Of a DNA stretch of 64,000 bases, positions 12,966 to 25,113 are shown piece after piece. The notes below the pieces were generated by a model. That model did no database searches. It saw nothing but the letters and a program-made list of their open reading frames with translations, and was not told the origin of the DNA. How positions within the stretch are numbered: position 1 is the first letter of the stretch; each line of letters begins with the position of its first letter. Source of the DNA: Aporrectodea caliginosa (taxonomy: Eukaryota > Annelida > Clitellata > Crassiclitellata > Lumbricidae); NCBI GenBank assembly GCA_020284085.1, contig JACEVL010000518.1:62001-126000 (forward strand). The letters run 5' to 3'. Made by a program: the position numbers and the translations under genes.

Positions 12966-13161
12966 CAGTGGCGTAACGAAGGGTTTAAGCGCCCAGGGGC
13001 AAGAGTTGATGACAGCGCCCCCTTTTAATTTTCTTGTTGACTTTTAATCATTCTTTTCATAGTATGGTACTGTGTTACAGTACCACTGAAAGCTAATTTT
13101 GTGCCCCCTTATGTTGCGCCCGGGGCGGTTGCCCCCGCTGCCCCCCTTCGTTACAGGCATG
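12966..13161. mobile_element. Probable small DNA transposon
   Basis: The left end CAGTGGCGTAACGAAGGG mirrors the right-end sequence CCCTTCGTTACAGGCATG. No clear 8-bp duplication is seen, so the right boundary is uncertain. Similar CAG..GCGTAGC or GGCGCC starts at 12351 and 12672 look like other truncated or diverged elements. Confidence 0.5.
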
Positions 13162-13328
13162 AAGGCCTATTTGCGATGATTATTTAGACATTTAGACAGC
13201 CCTCTAATAAATGAGAATTATTGTAAATGGTATCGCATGGTATCATCCCACAGATGGTGCTGACTGCCGCCGTGAAGAAGTTGCCATAAACATCATTGCC
13301 TAATAAACATCTACACAATCCGAAAAAA

Positions 13329-16300
13329 ATGAATCAGAAACATGTTGACTGGATTCCTATGAGAAAACCTCCCGTTCCTCAGGTCTGTTAATATCGTAGT
13401 CAGGCAAATGTAAAATGTGGACGTGTTTCTATAGCAACGGTATGTGCTCTACCCTGCTTATTTTTCAGTGAAATGATCGAGTAGGCCTCAGTAACTTTTC
13501 TAGTGACATTATTTCTTCAGGGTTAATTAGAAGCATCACTCTTATGTGTGTAAGATCTGCAACTAGTCTTCACTTAAATTATGAATTGGACAACCCTTTC
13601 ACTTTACATAGGCCAAGAGCCATCTTGGTACTGTACAAGCAACTTGTGACAACGTACTGGTGGTCGGTCGTGGGCCCATTGAACATGGCTTCCAAAGGAA
13701 TACATGTGTATGACAGTAAATCAGTAATGTAATGTAACTGAACATTTATATAGCACCCGTTCAAAATATCTACTCGGAGGCACTCTCTGCACTAGCCTAT
13801 ATGATGTTAAAGTTAGTAAAACAATGCACAGTAAGCTAATTAACAGAGTCAAGCTCACGCACACATGAGGAACCAACCAACGGATTCTTGTCAACAACTG
13901 AAGATGGCATGGATGTTCAGAGTAGTCTAAATCTAATTACATTAGACAATCTAATCTAATCTAATCTGGAAACGTCTATACATGTAGTGCCTTTGCTGTA
14001 AAGCAGGGATGGCCAACCCGCGGCCCGCGGGCCAAATGCGGCCCGCGAGCTGCTGATTGGTGGCCCGCACGGCCCCTTTCTAAATAATTTTTTTCTCATT
14101 TTGCACCTACTTACTTGTCCGACTACTACAATCTGCATAAATAATGATGTCTAAACCCACTAAAAGATTTAGTGTTGCAAGTTCTAGTGAGCTAATGTAG
14201 TCGTACCTGTTTTTATACATCTAGGAAAATATTAAATAAACATTTGTATTTCTTTCGAGGCTGTGAGGAAAAACATTTTGCGGCCCGCCGCGTGCTTACC
14301 AAGAATCATAGTGGCCCGTAGGCCAAAAAAGGTTGGCCACCCCTGCTGTAAAGTGTAAACTCTAAAGTATCAATCCATAAGGGCGCCTGAGCAAAACCAC
14401 TTTCCAAAACCACAGTCCACTGGACTCGTAAATTGCAAATTTCTAAAGCGCTTACCTAAAGCTAAGCGCAAAGTAAAGCACCAGCTTATTCACGAGCGCT
14501 GGACTGCCCAGTGGGGATCTGTGACACCTCTGAGACTGGTCAAAGGCTACGGATGAGCAATCCAACAAAAAGATGCAACTTCAACCCTGCCTAAGCAACA
14601 TCACGTACCCTTCAGAGCAGAGACAAATGGTGCCAATTTTGTACAATTAAACTGACAAAGTTGTTTTTGAATGCAGATCATCTGTCCAGCGGCTCCTGCA
14701 ACAGCGGACTGTCGACTAGCACAAGTGCCCAACTTCTCGGTGCCCCGGGTACCCCCGATCTGCCCCAGCCACAGATGTCCCGTCATCAATCAGCCGGACT
14801 ACTGCGAGCTGAGGAGACGGTGCCATCCGCCACCACCTGGGTCCATCCTCGCCAAAAACATATGTCCCCCTTTCCTCCAGAGAGACCATCACGATAGGTA
14901 TTAAACACCCTCTGGAAATAAATAGAATAGAATACTTTGCATAAAATTCATGTACAGTATTCCTAAGGTGTAATGAGTCTTCTAATAACTCTGAAGAAAT
15001 AGCTGACACAATCATGACTCTGAAGAAATAAGTCAAATGACGTGATTCTGAAGAAATAAGTCAAATGACTTATTATTATGATTCTGAAGGAATAAGTCAA
15101 GTAGTGACATTATTTCTTTGTTGAGACGAAATTATACGTTCAAATAGATGAATTCTGATTAAAAGGCCTTTCTTTAAACTGCAACCAAGGGAGTTATCTG
15201 ATAGATCCAATACATTAGAACACCAGGTAGTTTATGTTCACCCTGTTCGAATACCTTTGACAGCAAGCAGAAGGAAGGAAACCATGGCCACCCCAGTTAG
15301 CATCCCAAAAAGTTCAACTCCATATCAGCTTTTGTAACATCAAAACTTGTCATAATCTGTGTAAATGTTGTGAACATAACCACGCTTTTCAGAGGTACTG
15401 TAACACTTTTGACAGATACTTAATTAATTGCTTTGTTGCATACTTACAATCATAAAACTAGGCTGGTTTCATAAAGCTCCCTGCTGTTACCTATGGTAGT
15501 TTGTCATTGTAAGGATCAGAGTGTACATGTAATAACAATGGTCCTTGTACAAGTCAAGCACTTTGGAATCACTTTGTTCAGTTACCGTACATTTAATGGT
15601 CTTCTGCAGGATACAAGACCTCCTTCATCCGATTGTGCCGCGATGTGAGAATGACCTGTGGACAGGACGAGACCGCCTTACGGGATACAGAAACATAGGA
15701 TTGTAAGTCTAACACCACATTATTATGTCTCATTCTAAGTGCTAACCTTCCAGCATTAGATGGGACCGATATGGGTCCTATATAATACTGGTCACGATTT
15801 GCACCCATGCTCACTTAACTGTGTTCTTTCTAGTTTTTTTATTTCCTCACCAGGTGCAGTTTCCTAGCTAGGATGCTGTACAGCTAGGTTACTGTGTTTT
15901 AGTTAACTTTCTTACTAACTTTTCTGCTACTATTTGATAACTTTGTATCCCGGTATGTAAAGCGTTTAATAAAGAACACTCTTACTTACTTATATGGGTC
16001 CTATATGGCTCCATGTGGGCTATCCATGGCAAGGCTATCCCAGATAGCCACATTCGTCAGGCCCACAGCTGGTCACCGTTTTCCACCCGGTGGCACAATG
16101 CAGACTAACAATGGGCTCAATGAAACTGCATGTCAGGATGTAGAGGCAGTAGAGCCACTGGTCAGAAATTAAATTGTTTCTAACTGGAAGTAAATTTGGC
16201 AATACCTGCATCAAAGATATTTATTTTCGTCAAGCACTTGTAAATATCAAGTTTCAACGATTTAGTTTTGACGAAGTGGACTTTGCAATTGTATGATGTT

Positions 16301-17656
16301 CACGGTTGCAAATTATGGACATAGCTGTTATTTCGAGTCTATAGCCTTTCACCTAATTTGAACACTTAAATATGCTGGCCTGTGTTTTAAGTGATGGCTA
16401 CAAACACTTTCTTTGTTACCAGTGCTATGGCCATACCCAAATATGGAGGATTTCAACCACGCTTTCCGCATCCATATCCGAAGCTGGACAAGAAACTTCC
16501 ACCCTGCAAAGAAGTTCCTCCACCACCAAAGGAATGGTAGGCTGAGACTCTGAATAATACAAATACCATATCATGCTGTAAAGTAACCAAGCATGAAACA
16601 ACGTCAAGCAGCTAGACAGAAATAGCAACTGGCTTACTTACAGAATGACAACCTGCTAACCTCAGAACTCGACCAATTACACAATACATTGGGCTTCCTG
16701 ATCTGCAGTTAACCTATACAATACAATACAACTGCATTTGATAGCAGCCTTGTATGTATGTATATGGCGATTTATATAGTGCCTTACAAGAAACTCACGA
16801 TTTGGTCTACCTTCTTCCAAAGGTGGACCAAAGCTCAGAAGTGCACAAGCCTCGGCAGCAGATTCAATTATATTGCAAAGCAATTGTGCACAAAGGACTT
16901 GCTCACGGTCCCTACACAGTAACCGCCTCGGACGAGGATCGAACCCGTACTCTCCGCATTATAGGCCGACCGCTGTAACCAATCGGCCACAGTGCAACAC
17001 CTAGTCTCGTTTCTATGACTATCCCTGACTGAAGAACATACTCTGTCAACTCCATCTAACCTGGAGATGCAGTATTATGATATGGATAACACAGGATTCC
17101 TCTGTATTTAATTCATAGCATGGAACTACCATGACCAAAGTGGCTATAAGTTTGTTTTGTAATCCAGTGAATGTTGGTTCGAGATGTTGAGGTATTAAGC
17201 ACATGCTGTACAAAGATCTTCGGGTGTAACATATAAAACACAAATGAATGCATATGCCAACCAGCAGTATGGCTTGCTACTACCAAGTCCTGCAATTCTC
17301 TGTGTCCATATCCACGACTTAGGGAGTCATCCTTAACCAGCTCAAAGATTGTGTAGAAAATATAGTTCTTCCCCACATGGTACTATGGGATACCTTACAT
17401 TATAACAGTGCATAATTACGAGGATGCTTGTTTGCACGCATGCACATACTAAACACTGCCATTACTGTTTGAAGTAAAATTTTGGTGCTACAAATACCTA
17501 ACATCTATGACAAGTACTTAATTGTTCTATTGCAGTTGCCCTGCGGATTGCAATACATGTCAGCCATACGATCCACCGCCCCCTGCAATGTGTGCAGCCC
17601 AGGTTCACCCGTACGTGGCATTCAATCAAGTGGAAAAGATCATCAAGACGTGGTAG
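13329..17656 (+). CDS. Unrecognised Cys/Pro-rich protein, 5 exons, 200 aa
   Basis: Exons: 13329-13382, 14677-14897, 15610-15702, 16423-16536, 17536-17656. Every intron is GT-AG and the phases match throughout. The start MNQKHVDWIP is the first ATG of exon 1; an alternative start is ATG 14671, which overlaps the exon 2 acceptor. The protein has no signal peptide or membrane helix. It is rich in Cys and Pro (short motifs CPSHRCPV, CHPPPPG, CKEVPPPPKEW, CNTCQPYDPPPP). It has a central NDLWTGRDRLTGYRNIG stretch and an aromatic/Pro segment (YGGFQPRFPHPYP), and it ends VEKIIKTW. I do not recognise a family. The compact Pro/Tyr/Cys-rich make-up resembles small axonemal or sperm structural proteins, but that is only an impression. 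AATAAA at 18016-18021 could end the transcript. It is tail to tail with BABAM1. The gene call rests on five phase-compatible exons with good splice sites, with no homology support. Confidence 0.72.
14004..14345. mobile_element. hAT-type MITE, 342 bp (intron 1 of unknown gene)
   Basis: The left TIR CAGGGATGGCCAACC matches the complement of the right end GGTTGGCCACCCCTG with one mismatch. An exact 8-bp target duplication CTGTAAAG flanks it (13996-14003 and 14346-14353). Near both ends the inside repeats GGCCCG words. Confidence 0.85.
14440..14560 (-). repeat. Retroposon tail fragment (AAGCGCT type)
   Basis: Contains AATTTCTAAAGCGCT, AGCTAAGCGC and CACCAGCTTATTCACGAGCG. This order is repeated near 48330-48420 and, split by a microsatellite, at 51205-51470. 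It is interpreted as the 3' end of one LINE or SINE family read on the minus strand. Confidence 0.5.
16755..17001 (-). repeat. tRNA-derived SINE family A
   Basis: Minus strand: head with A-box TGGCCGATTGGTT and B-box GGTTCGATCC, close to the ideal Pol III boxes. A short body follows and then a tail complementary to GATTTATATAGTGCC. It sits in the last intron of the unknown gene. It is not annotated as a tRNA because the 3' half lacks an acceptor stem. Confidence 0.75.
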
Positions 17657-19231
17657 ATGGAAGAATCTCACAAACAGCAGCAAGATATCCAACTCCAACC
17701 TCCACCACCCCCACCCTGTATCAAATTCTCCCAAAAACCAGACCAAACCGGTTTCACCAAACGCTACAACTTCTTCACAGCACCATACAAGTCACAACAT
17801 ATCCTGCAATAACACCAAAGCACAGCGTTAACACACAAACTCTAGTTACAAGAAAAACAAATTCAATGCTACTACCGGTACATGCTGGTCCTATTACGTC
17901 AGTGTACTTTTACACAAGGTATTCAGTACACAAATGTAAATCTAACATGCAATTACACTGGGATTATCTTCTATGCAATTTACTTACTGCAATCAGAATT
18001 TAAGCAGAACACACAAATAAACTTCATAAAAAGACGTAAACATTTCAAATGAATCCACCTGAAAAAGAACTTTTAAGCAATTTATAAGAAAAGTTTTCCA
18101 TTAAGAATTTGAGAATTCATTTGTTTATATGTAAAGACGAGAGATTAAATGATTCTCATTTCAACAGTTGTTACTCTCTATCTATACATAGCAAACTGAC
18201 ATGCTGAATAAGTGCTCTTGGTTTAACGCTAAAGAAAGCCCTACTTTCAGAAACAAGATCAAACAAGGTAGACATTGAATAATGCCTTCAGAGATTATAG
18301 ATTCTCAAACAGGTTCTTTCTTTCTCTAATGAGCAAGGGTGTACCCTTTCCCCACAGTCGTGGTGACCAGTCCCCTCTTCACTCCATCTCCCCTTCCCAA
18401 AATAACGCTGTCATGCCACAGAAAATATTTCAACACAGGGTCAAAAGTGGTGGCTGACCGGACACAGTACCGTCACAATTCAAAGTTATGCCGAAGATGA
18501 TGAGAAAGGTTTATTTTACAGAAGATCTGTTGTTTCACTTACACAAAGCTTACACAATGGCTAATACAGTACTTGAAGGAGAAAAGCAGTCCCTAAAGCT
18601 CACCCCAAGACTTTAACAAACTGTTGGTGACTTCACTAAACACACGCAGTTGAATTATCATTGACTGTTCTATTTTGCTGGAGTTGGGTGCACAAGTGTT
18701 TCTGATTATAACCAAACTTCCTTACAACACAATCACTATTATTATGCACCTTCCAAGCAGTGTTTCCGTTAGAGTCCAAAAAGAGGACGTAGTTACGCCC
18801 TGACCTAGAATTTTTTGGACGTAGCTCATGTATTTCGGCTATATTACACCGAAATATTTGGACGTTTTTTACGGACGTAAAAACGGCCGTTTGGGTGTTA
18901 GCGGAAACACTGCTTCCAAGAGCCATGCAACCAATACTGAAAGATTTGCCCTTGTCATCTAAAAACAATCTTTCGACCAGATGACCAAGCTGGAATAATG
19001 GTACCACTGACGCCTGTATAAAACAAGCAATTATGGTACCTTCATACATATGTGTAACATTGAAAATTTAAATGCATGCTCGCAAACTTGTCATCAATTG
19101 AAAGAAAAGTTAATTCCTTCGATTCACAAACTGACAATGTTGCTATCAGCAATATAGATGGTAAAATTAAAACAGAATCTTGCAATTATCACAGAACAGT
19201 CAGAATTTTTTCATGAAAAGACGCTGCATTG
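17657..19231. other. Tail-to-tail spacer between the unknown gene and BABAM1
   Basis: Holds the probable AATAAA of the unknown gene (18016-18021) and a minus-strand AATAAA complement (TTTATT, 18510-18515) that could end BABAM1. It also contains the hAT MITE at 18758-18912. No further exon was seen. Confidence 0.5.
18758..18912. mobile_element. hAT-type MITE, 155 bp
   Basis: Ends CAGTGTTTCCGTTA and TTAGCGGAAACACTG form TIRs with a mismatch. The exact 8-bp duplication CTTCCAAG occurs at 18750-18757 and 18913-18920. Confidence 0.85.
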
Positions 19232-22200
19232 CTATTCAAGGCAGTAGTTCAGATCCTGCTGGAGACACCGCTGTAGCGGATGCGCCAACAGCTGAGCCAT
19301 GCAGTCAAAGACCTTCGTTGGATTCTTGGATGCCTCCAAGATGTATGATGTACCTCGTTCATCCAGATCGCAAAGAACGTCAAAGATTTTCTACAAGGAC
19401 AGCAAATTTTTGTAATTACCCAGAGTGGTCTGAAAAATTCTAAGAAGGTGCCTGTGTGAGGTATGTTGGTTGGGTTCCCAATGCGACAAATACAACAAAC
19501 TACCTCACGGTGGTTTCTTGTATTATATTTATTATTTGTAATAAACTATAATAGTTGCATTTGATGTTACTGTAATGTATTGGTAAGCAAACATCATACA
19601 TATTTTATTATACTCTATTTTACTGCCTACTATGGCACACATTGTTGATGTCTGTCTGTAAACTCATTTCAATGGCACACACTGTTGGCTCTGCATCTCG
19701 CAGATGATAACACTTGCAACCGGCTTTGCACAAACTGCATATGCTAGGAAAAGGAACTGCCTACAAGTGAAACTGCATATAAGGGAAATTCTTACTATCG
19801 TCTTATCATACTCAATTTCTTAGTAACTAACTGTCTTCTACTCAGAACAGTCCTGCAGATGAGGTTGACCCTGTAACACCACAAAACAGAAGCCATTAAT
19901 GGTGCCTCAATGGTGCCTCTGAGGAGTGCCTCATGAAATTTACATTACGATTATCATTACAGTGCAGTGACTTTGCTTCCACAACAAGCCACTCATGGAA
20001 ACAGATATTGTAAAGACTGACTGACTCAGAAGGACAGTTACAGGTTCTGATATGAGGCAAGATGGTTCTCGTGTACACAATAGAACACACAAATTACCTC
20101 GCAATTGTTTTCTGCACTTGGCGGATCATGAACATAGAGAACGTCGATACCAAAGCAATTGGACAACTCAACTGCTTTGTGATTCTGAAAAAAAAATATA
20201 AAATATCAGTAATAGGGCACCAGTCTAGTCACAAGCAGTTCAATTTCTTCTCCTTGTAGATCATTACTTTATAAATGCTATAAGCCTATAACAGCTTAAA
20301 AAGAGCCCTCCCCTTTCTGCCTCTGCTTGTCTGCCTGCCCGTTTCTCTGACAGTTGAACTCCCCACAAAAAACAGACAAATAGACAGACACTGACAGTCT
20401 GTCCATCTGTTGTTGCAAACTCAACTGAGCTATAGATTCTGTCCCGTGCCTTTTTTCAAAAGGTCAGATCCTCCTCCATGACTCTAGTCCAAGTGGTCCC
20501 CAGGTCGGCCATACTGTCTTCTCCTAATTTAACCGACAGCTGTTATTTCCTGAAACTTAACTCAGAAGAATGTCTGCAACATAACTAAGCGATAAACGTA
20601 TAATCCACCTGATTGTTATTCAGTTATACTGCACAGATCAACCTGATATAAATGTCTGTATTGTAAACGCATGTATATCATGAACCCATAACCTACTTGT
20701 TTGCGATTCAGTTGTGGTACACAGAGTGACCTGCCATAAATCAGAATCACTCGGACAGTATACGGCGGTACCCCGCTCGATGCAGACGGAATAGCAACAT
20801 GTTTGAGACTAAAAGACAAAAAATGCTATGTTAAATATCACACCTCACGTGTCAATTCTGAAGCACAAGTAAAACACATGTAGACTGCTTGCAATCCACA
20901 CAATCACATGACAGCCACATGGGGCAGGGAGATGGTTGAATGGTCAAATGCTGGCATGAAGATCAGAAGGGCACGGGTTCGATAAACGCTAGTCCTTTAA
21001 GGCTGACTCAGCCTTCCACTCCCTATGGGCGACTGTAAAATAAGCAGTAGGACAGATGGGTGCCTTGCAGGCTGCCATACAGTTAAATTTGACTCCTGTT
21101 AAACTTGTTAACATCTGTTACCATTATATCATGTTGGGATCGTGATAATCATATTGATATAACAACCAAACAACATAACAACCAAACCACAGACAATAAC
21201 AGTTGATGACTGATAGAAAAAGAGCAAACTACAGACTATTACAATCATTACCAAAGAAAAATTATTTCAAATTGAATGCTACCTTCATACTTACATTTCG
21301 TCAAAGATAGATGAAAGCTCGCACTGTTCACATTCAACTAATTTAGTCATGTCTTCGAGAATAGTTAAGATCTTCATTGGATCACTGCAGAAGTCAAACA
21401 TCTGAAAGGAATTTTACGAGCATTAATTTTTCAACAAGCTTACATGGCTTGTGGTTATACAGTGCCAGCTATTTAATATTACGCTACTATACTCCAAAGC
21501 AAAGTTGAGGTTCTTTGGTCATGTCATGCGATCAGATGGATTGGAAAAGGAAATGATGCTAGCATATGGAGAGGGAAGGAGAAAACAAGGACGACCAAGG
21601 AAAAAGTGGATGGACGAAATACATGAAACAAGTGGAATGAATTTGGCAGAACTGAGAGATGCGACGGCGGACAGAAGGAAATGGAGAGGCTTGATCATGA
21701 CGGTCGCTAGAGTTCAAGGAACTGACAGCACAAGGTAACAAGGTAATACTCCAGGAAACGATTAACTTAAAATAATTGTCAGAGCATACAAGGAAGCAAT
21801 TTTTTTGCATAGCTCAGCTCAGTGAATATTTTGACCTAACCTAATAGCACCAAAAAAATCAATCCATTACAAAAGCCAGTCTTAGATCAGACAATGCTTT
21901 AAAAGATTATTTTATCAATCAATCAATATTTGTAGATTAAGGACAGTTCTAATCCAGTTTCTAAATGAGATGGAAATAAACAGATGACTCACCCAGGCAG
22001 ATGACGTGTCTAAAAACATTAGAGCAAACTCGTGCTTCGAATTCATCACGTGCTTTGTGCGAAAGAATATCGCCAGCGCCTTTTTGATGAGTGTAATGAA
22101 GAAGACCTTGTCACTGTAACCACAAAACAAACTAGTGAAGTAAACGAGAAAGTTAATGTAATGCAATGTAATATAATTAGTAACTTATATAGCACCACTG

Positions 22201-25062
22201 AGTGCACAGCAGTGGCCATTCAGTAGCGCTCCCAGTGCAAGTACCATGAGAGAAGAAATAGGCTTTGAGGAGAGAGAGATTTAGGAACAGATTCAGAAAG
22301 AATGGAAACATGTAAAACGGAGGGAGGGCATTCCGCAGGCGCAATGGTGGCAAATGATCTAGTTTGGGCCAAAGTGGTACTAGTTCGCGGGAGATAAAGA
22401 TCATGCCGGTCCAAAGGGCGGAGAGAAGCTGCAGAATGAGGAGAGCAAATGAGATCTCTGAAATATTTAGGAGAAAACCCAGCTTGGACTTGAGGACCAA
22501 AACAATGACTTTGAACTGAATGCAGTCTGTAAGAGGAAGCCAGTGGAGTTGATTGACCATGTACAAGGAGAAGTGGGAGAATTTAGGAAGACAAGCAATC
22601 AATCTAGCGGACTGGATAGGAGTCAGGTGGATCTTGGGAAGGCCAATAAGAAGTGAGGGTAAGATAAGGTCATTAGGCAGTTCTATTGTTTCTCTTTACT
22701 GTTATTGTTGAGTGTTCTCGATGGCTAGTTCCAACAACGTTTAGAATACACTGCCCAGTTCTGTGCATTCAGTCAGATCATAATAGTATTCAGGTTTAAA
22801 CTTCTTAACATGTTAGTTTACTGCCTTATTACTTTGCCAAAACTTATATAATATTTCAACTTACATCACACATTCGCCATCGATACTGTTCAGCAAAATT
22901 TTCACTGTCTTAAAAATGCACTTGTTTCTAAAGATCAGTTGGATAGCTCTTCGTGCATCCATTTTATGAGGTACTAACAGATGCTATATTAAGCATGTTA
23001 TTACCAGGTATATGCAAACACCCACATGCATGCATACATACATATACATACATATATATACATACATTTATACATTAGTATATACTATAAACAGTATACT
23101 ATGACATTGCTTATCTGAAATACAATTCAAATCTCACCCATTTCTCATTCTAAATGACAAGCTCTCCATTTCTTTTGATACATCCAAGCACAAGACCTGC
23201 AGAAATAAAAAAAAACTAGTACTATAAAAAACTGTTTAACACTTCTGACAATTCCAACAAGGCTTCTTAGCATCTAAGTGTGACTTAGGAAGACCATTAT
23301 ATGACTTGACTTCTCTAACTGCACAATACATACTGGATCTCTTTGTAAAATATTGAAATAATAAAGAGAAAAGAAACAGTGCAAAGTTAAGTTATTTCCA
23401 CCAAGAGCAACAGCGCAGTATTCCAAGTTGTGGAAGGAGCAGATCCAGAAGTTTTTATAGGGCCAGTAACATTGGTCAAACTTTTTTTAAATGTCCATAG
23501 GGGCCGTCCATAAAGTACGTCACGCTATTTTTGACCATTTTACCCCCCTCCCCCTGTCACAAACTGTCACAAAACTCGGACCCCCCCTAAAGTACGTCAC
23601 ACTTTCCGAAAGCAAGGCTAATACATAAACAAGGCTTCGCAACAGCATTATTACTAGCGCTCCTAGCGAGAGGAATCGTGAAAAACACATTCAGGAGATA
23701 TGCATTTCATGCTATTTTGACATAAAACTAATTAAAATGTTTCAGAAAATTTTTGAAAATTATTTTTAAAGCTATGAAATTCTACTAAAAAATAAAAAAT
23801 AAATTATAAATAAAATATAAAAAAATAAATGTGTGACGTCACACATGGCCTGACCCCCTCCCCCTGTCACAAACTGTCACACTTTCTTAAACCCCCCTCC
23901 CCTGGAGCGTGAAATACTTTATGGATGGCCCCATAGAGGATTTTACTTTCAGTCCAAATGTTTGTTTTCGTCAATTTTTGGAAAACCAACAACCCTTGCA
24001 CAGCATTAACATTTTTATCATCTTTCATATTCTACATTATTTATCAAACCATTCTAAACAACTTCCATTTTAGATGTTCACAACTGCCACTTTCCTGCTT
24101 GGGTTTAACGATCCCTGGCAAGCTGATAGTATCGGGGGCTGAAGGATATAGTGCGTAAGTTAACTGACATCGCGAGTGTCGGTTAGGCATCGTGAGGGTC
24201 GGTTAGGGACTTAGGGTCAGGGTTAGCGTCGTCACTAGAAAACCTGGTACGACCGGCGTCCACGCAGCATGCCCAAAGATACTGTATGATCCTTCAGCCA
24301 CGATACTATAAGTTTGCCCAATCTCTGACCTTAAGCACACCAAAGATTTACTCCTTTTGGATGAAAGTTGGGGGGGGGGCAAAGGCATCTCTAGCCCCAT
24401 ATTTTCAATTGGAAAATGATCCACTGTGCCAGTGCCCTTTGTCTGTGAAATCTGTGAATTCTTTTGCAAAATATGCCAAATAAACTTACAATTTTTTCTG
24501 GGCAGTTGACTGCTGGTATCATGCGTGGTTCCCTGGGAAGATCAGTAGAGGCTCCGAGTGACAGTCGAATGGTTCTCGCCTGCATTGCCTTTGCAGCTGG
24601 CGGAGGTTTTTCTTCTGTCAAATTAGATGACTTTGCAGGCGGCTCTTCATGCACGCCTGTGACAGTGGCTGGTGGGGGCGCTATAACACGCCCTGGGGAA
24701 CCAATCGGCGTTCTACCGGCCGCATGACGATCCCACGTCTGGGTATCTGGTCTATCTAACGTCACAGTGCATTCAGGACCCAAAGTATTGTAACGGGAGC
24801 TAGTATGTGACTGTTGTTGGTGATGGGTGCGGTGGTCATGGCGTTTGTCTCTCTCCTGGTGCGGACGATGCTCGTCCTGGTTCCCAGTGTTACCGACGCC
24901 GCGAGAGGCGCTGATTTCTGCCAGGGTCGGTTTACTGTGTCGGCTGAGAGTGGAATGTTCCGATTGGGAAGTGGCCAAGTAGAGGGGGTTTGGCGATCCG
25001 TCGTTTCTTTGGTCGCCTTGAAATGAATCTCCAGGTGGCTGGCTATGCCTATTAATACTCAT
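19232..25062 (-). CDS. BABAM1: BRISC and BRCA1-A complex member 1 (MERIT40), complete, 7 exons
   Basis: Exons in transcript order: 25062-24490, 23196-23138, 22113-21993, 21401-21295, 20808-20697, 20184-20098, 19390-19232. They encode 405 aa with all phases consistent. The family is a VWA-like scaffold that holds the BRCC36 deubiquitinase complexes (BRCA1-A in DNA repair, cytoplasmic BRISC). Recognisable blocks are VNCPEKI at the exon 1/2 junction, LCLDVSKEM (the degenerate MIDAS-like strand), FFRTKHVMNSKHEFAL, the PPYTVRVILIYGR strand, LDERGTSY and CMAQLLAHPLQR close to the stop. The N-terminal region encoded by exon 1 (191 residues) is longer than in vertebrates. It is low-complexity, rich in Ser, His, Pro and Arg, so probably disordered. 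The start is the first ATG of that open frame. Introns contain a SINE and two LINE remnants. Identity is high confidence from colinear conserved blocks. Confidence 0.93.
20920..21075 (+). repeat. tRNA-derived SINE family B (BABAM1 intron 4)
   Basis: The head GGGGCAGGGAGATGGTTGAA is followed by a CACGGGTTCGATAAA B-box and a CTGACTCAGCC body. The same head occurs in reverse orientation at 40390-40410. Intronic to BABAM1. Confidence 0.65.
21477..21738 (+). mobile_element. Non-LTR retrotransposon C-terminal ORF remnant
   Basis: The open frame encodes LRFFGHVMRSDG, then GRRKQGRPRKKWMDEI and DRRKWRGLI. This is the typical C-terminus of RTE/Jockey-like reverse-transcriptase proteins (FGHV..R..G.RPRKRW..). 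It is a 5'-truncated copy inserted in BABAM1 intron 3, antisense to the gene, with an apparently intact terminal part of the ORF. Confidence 0.8.
22150..22690 (-). mobile_element. CR1/L2-like LINE 3' fragment
   Basis: A minus-strand frame encodes LHWLPLTDCIQFKVIVLVLK, a hallmark of the LINE reverse-transcriptase thumb region, with the downstream block decayed. The element ends at 22150-22215 with CACTGGGAGCGCTACTGAAT and a TATATAAGT tail. It is intronic to BABAM1 and in the same orientation as the gene. Confidence 0.75.
23500..23932. mobile_element. DNA transposon with GGGGCC ends, 433 bp
   Basis: Terminal inverted repeats GGGGCCGTCCATAAAGTA and TACTTTATGGATGGCCCC, with one mismatch. Sub-terminal copies of CCCCCTCCCCCTGTCACAAA occur at both ends. 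The target duplication is unclear (ATAG-like). It lies in BABAM1 intron 1. Confidence 0.8.
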
Positions 25063-25104
25063 TTTTAATTAATATTTCATACGAAAGTTAAACGCTAAAT
25101 ATCA

Positions 25105-25113
25105 ACTTCCGGT
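25105..25113. promoter_or_regulatory. ETS-type site (ACTTCCGGT) in BABAM1 promoter
   Basis: ACTTCCGGT lies about 43 bp upstream of the BABAM1 start codon. It is the standard ETS/GABP core common in animal housekeeping promoters. An ATGGCGG word (25135-25141) nearby resembles a YY1 core. Function is inferred from motif and position only. Confidence 0.4.

Noticed and set aside
16900..17000. tRNA gene (good A and B boxes on the minus strand)
   Set aside because: No acceptor-stem pairing and attached to a SINE body and tail; also repeated at 240-300.
22868..22963. Minus-strand stretch reading MDARRAIQLIFRNKC with GT-like end, as an extra BABAM1 exon
   Set aside because: Joining exons 2 and 3 directly gives the correct phase and aligns with known BABAM1 without a gap; the extra piece would interrupt a conserved block.
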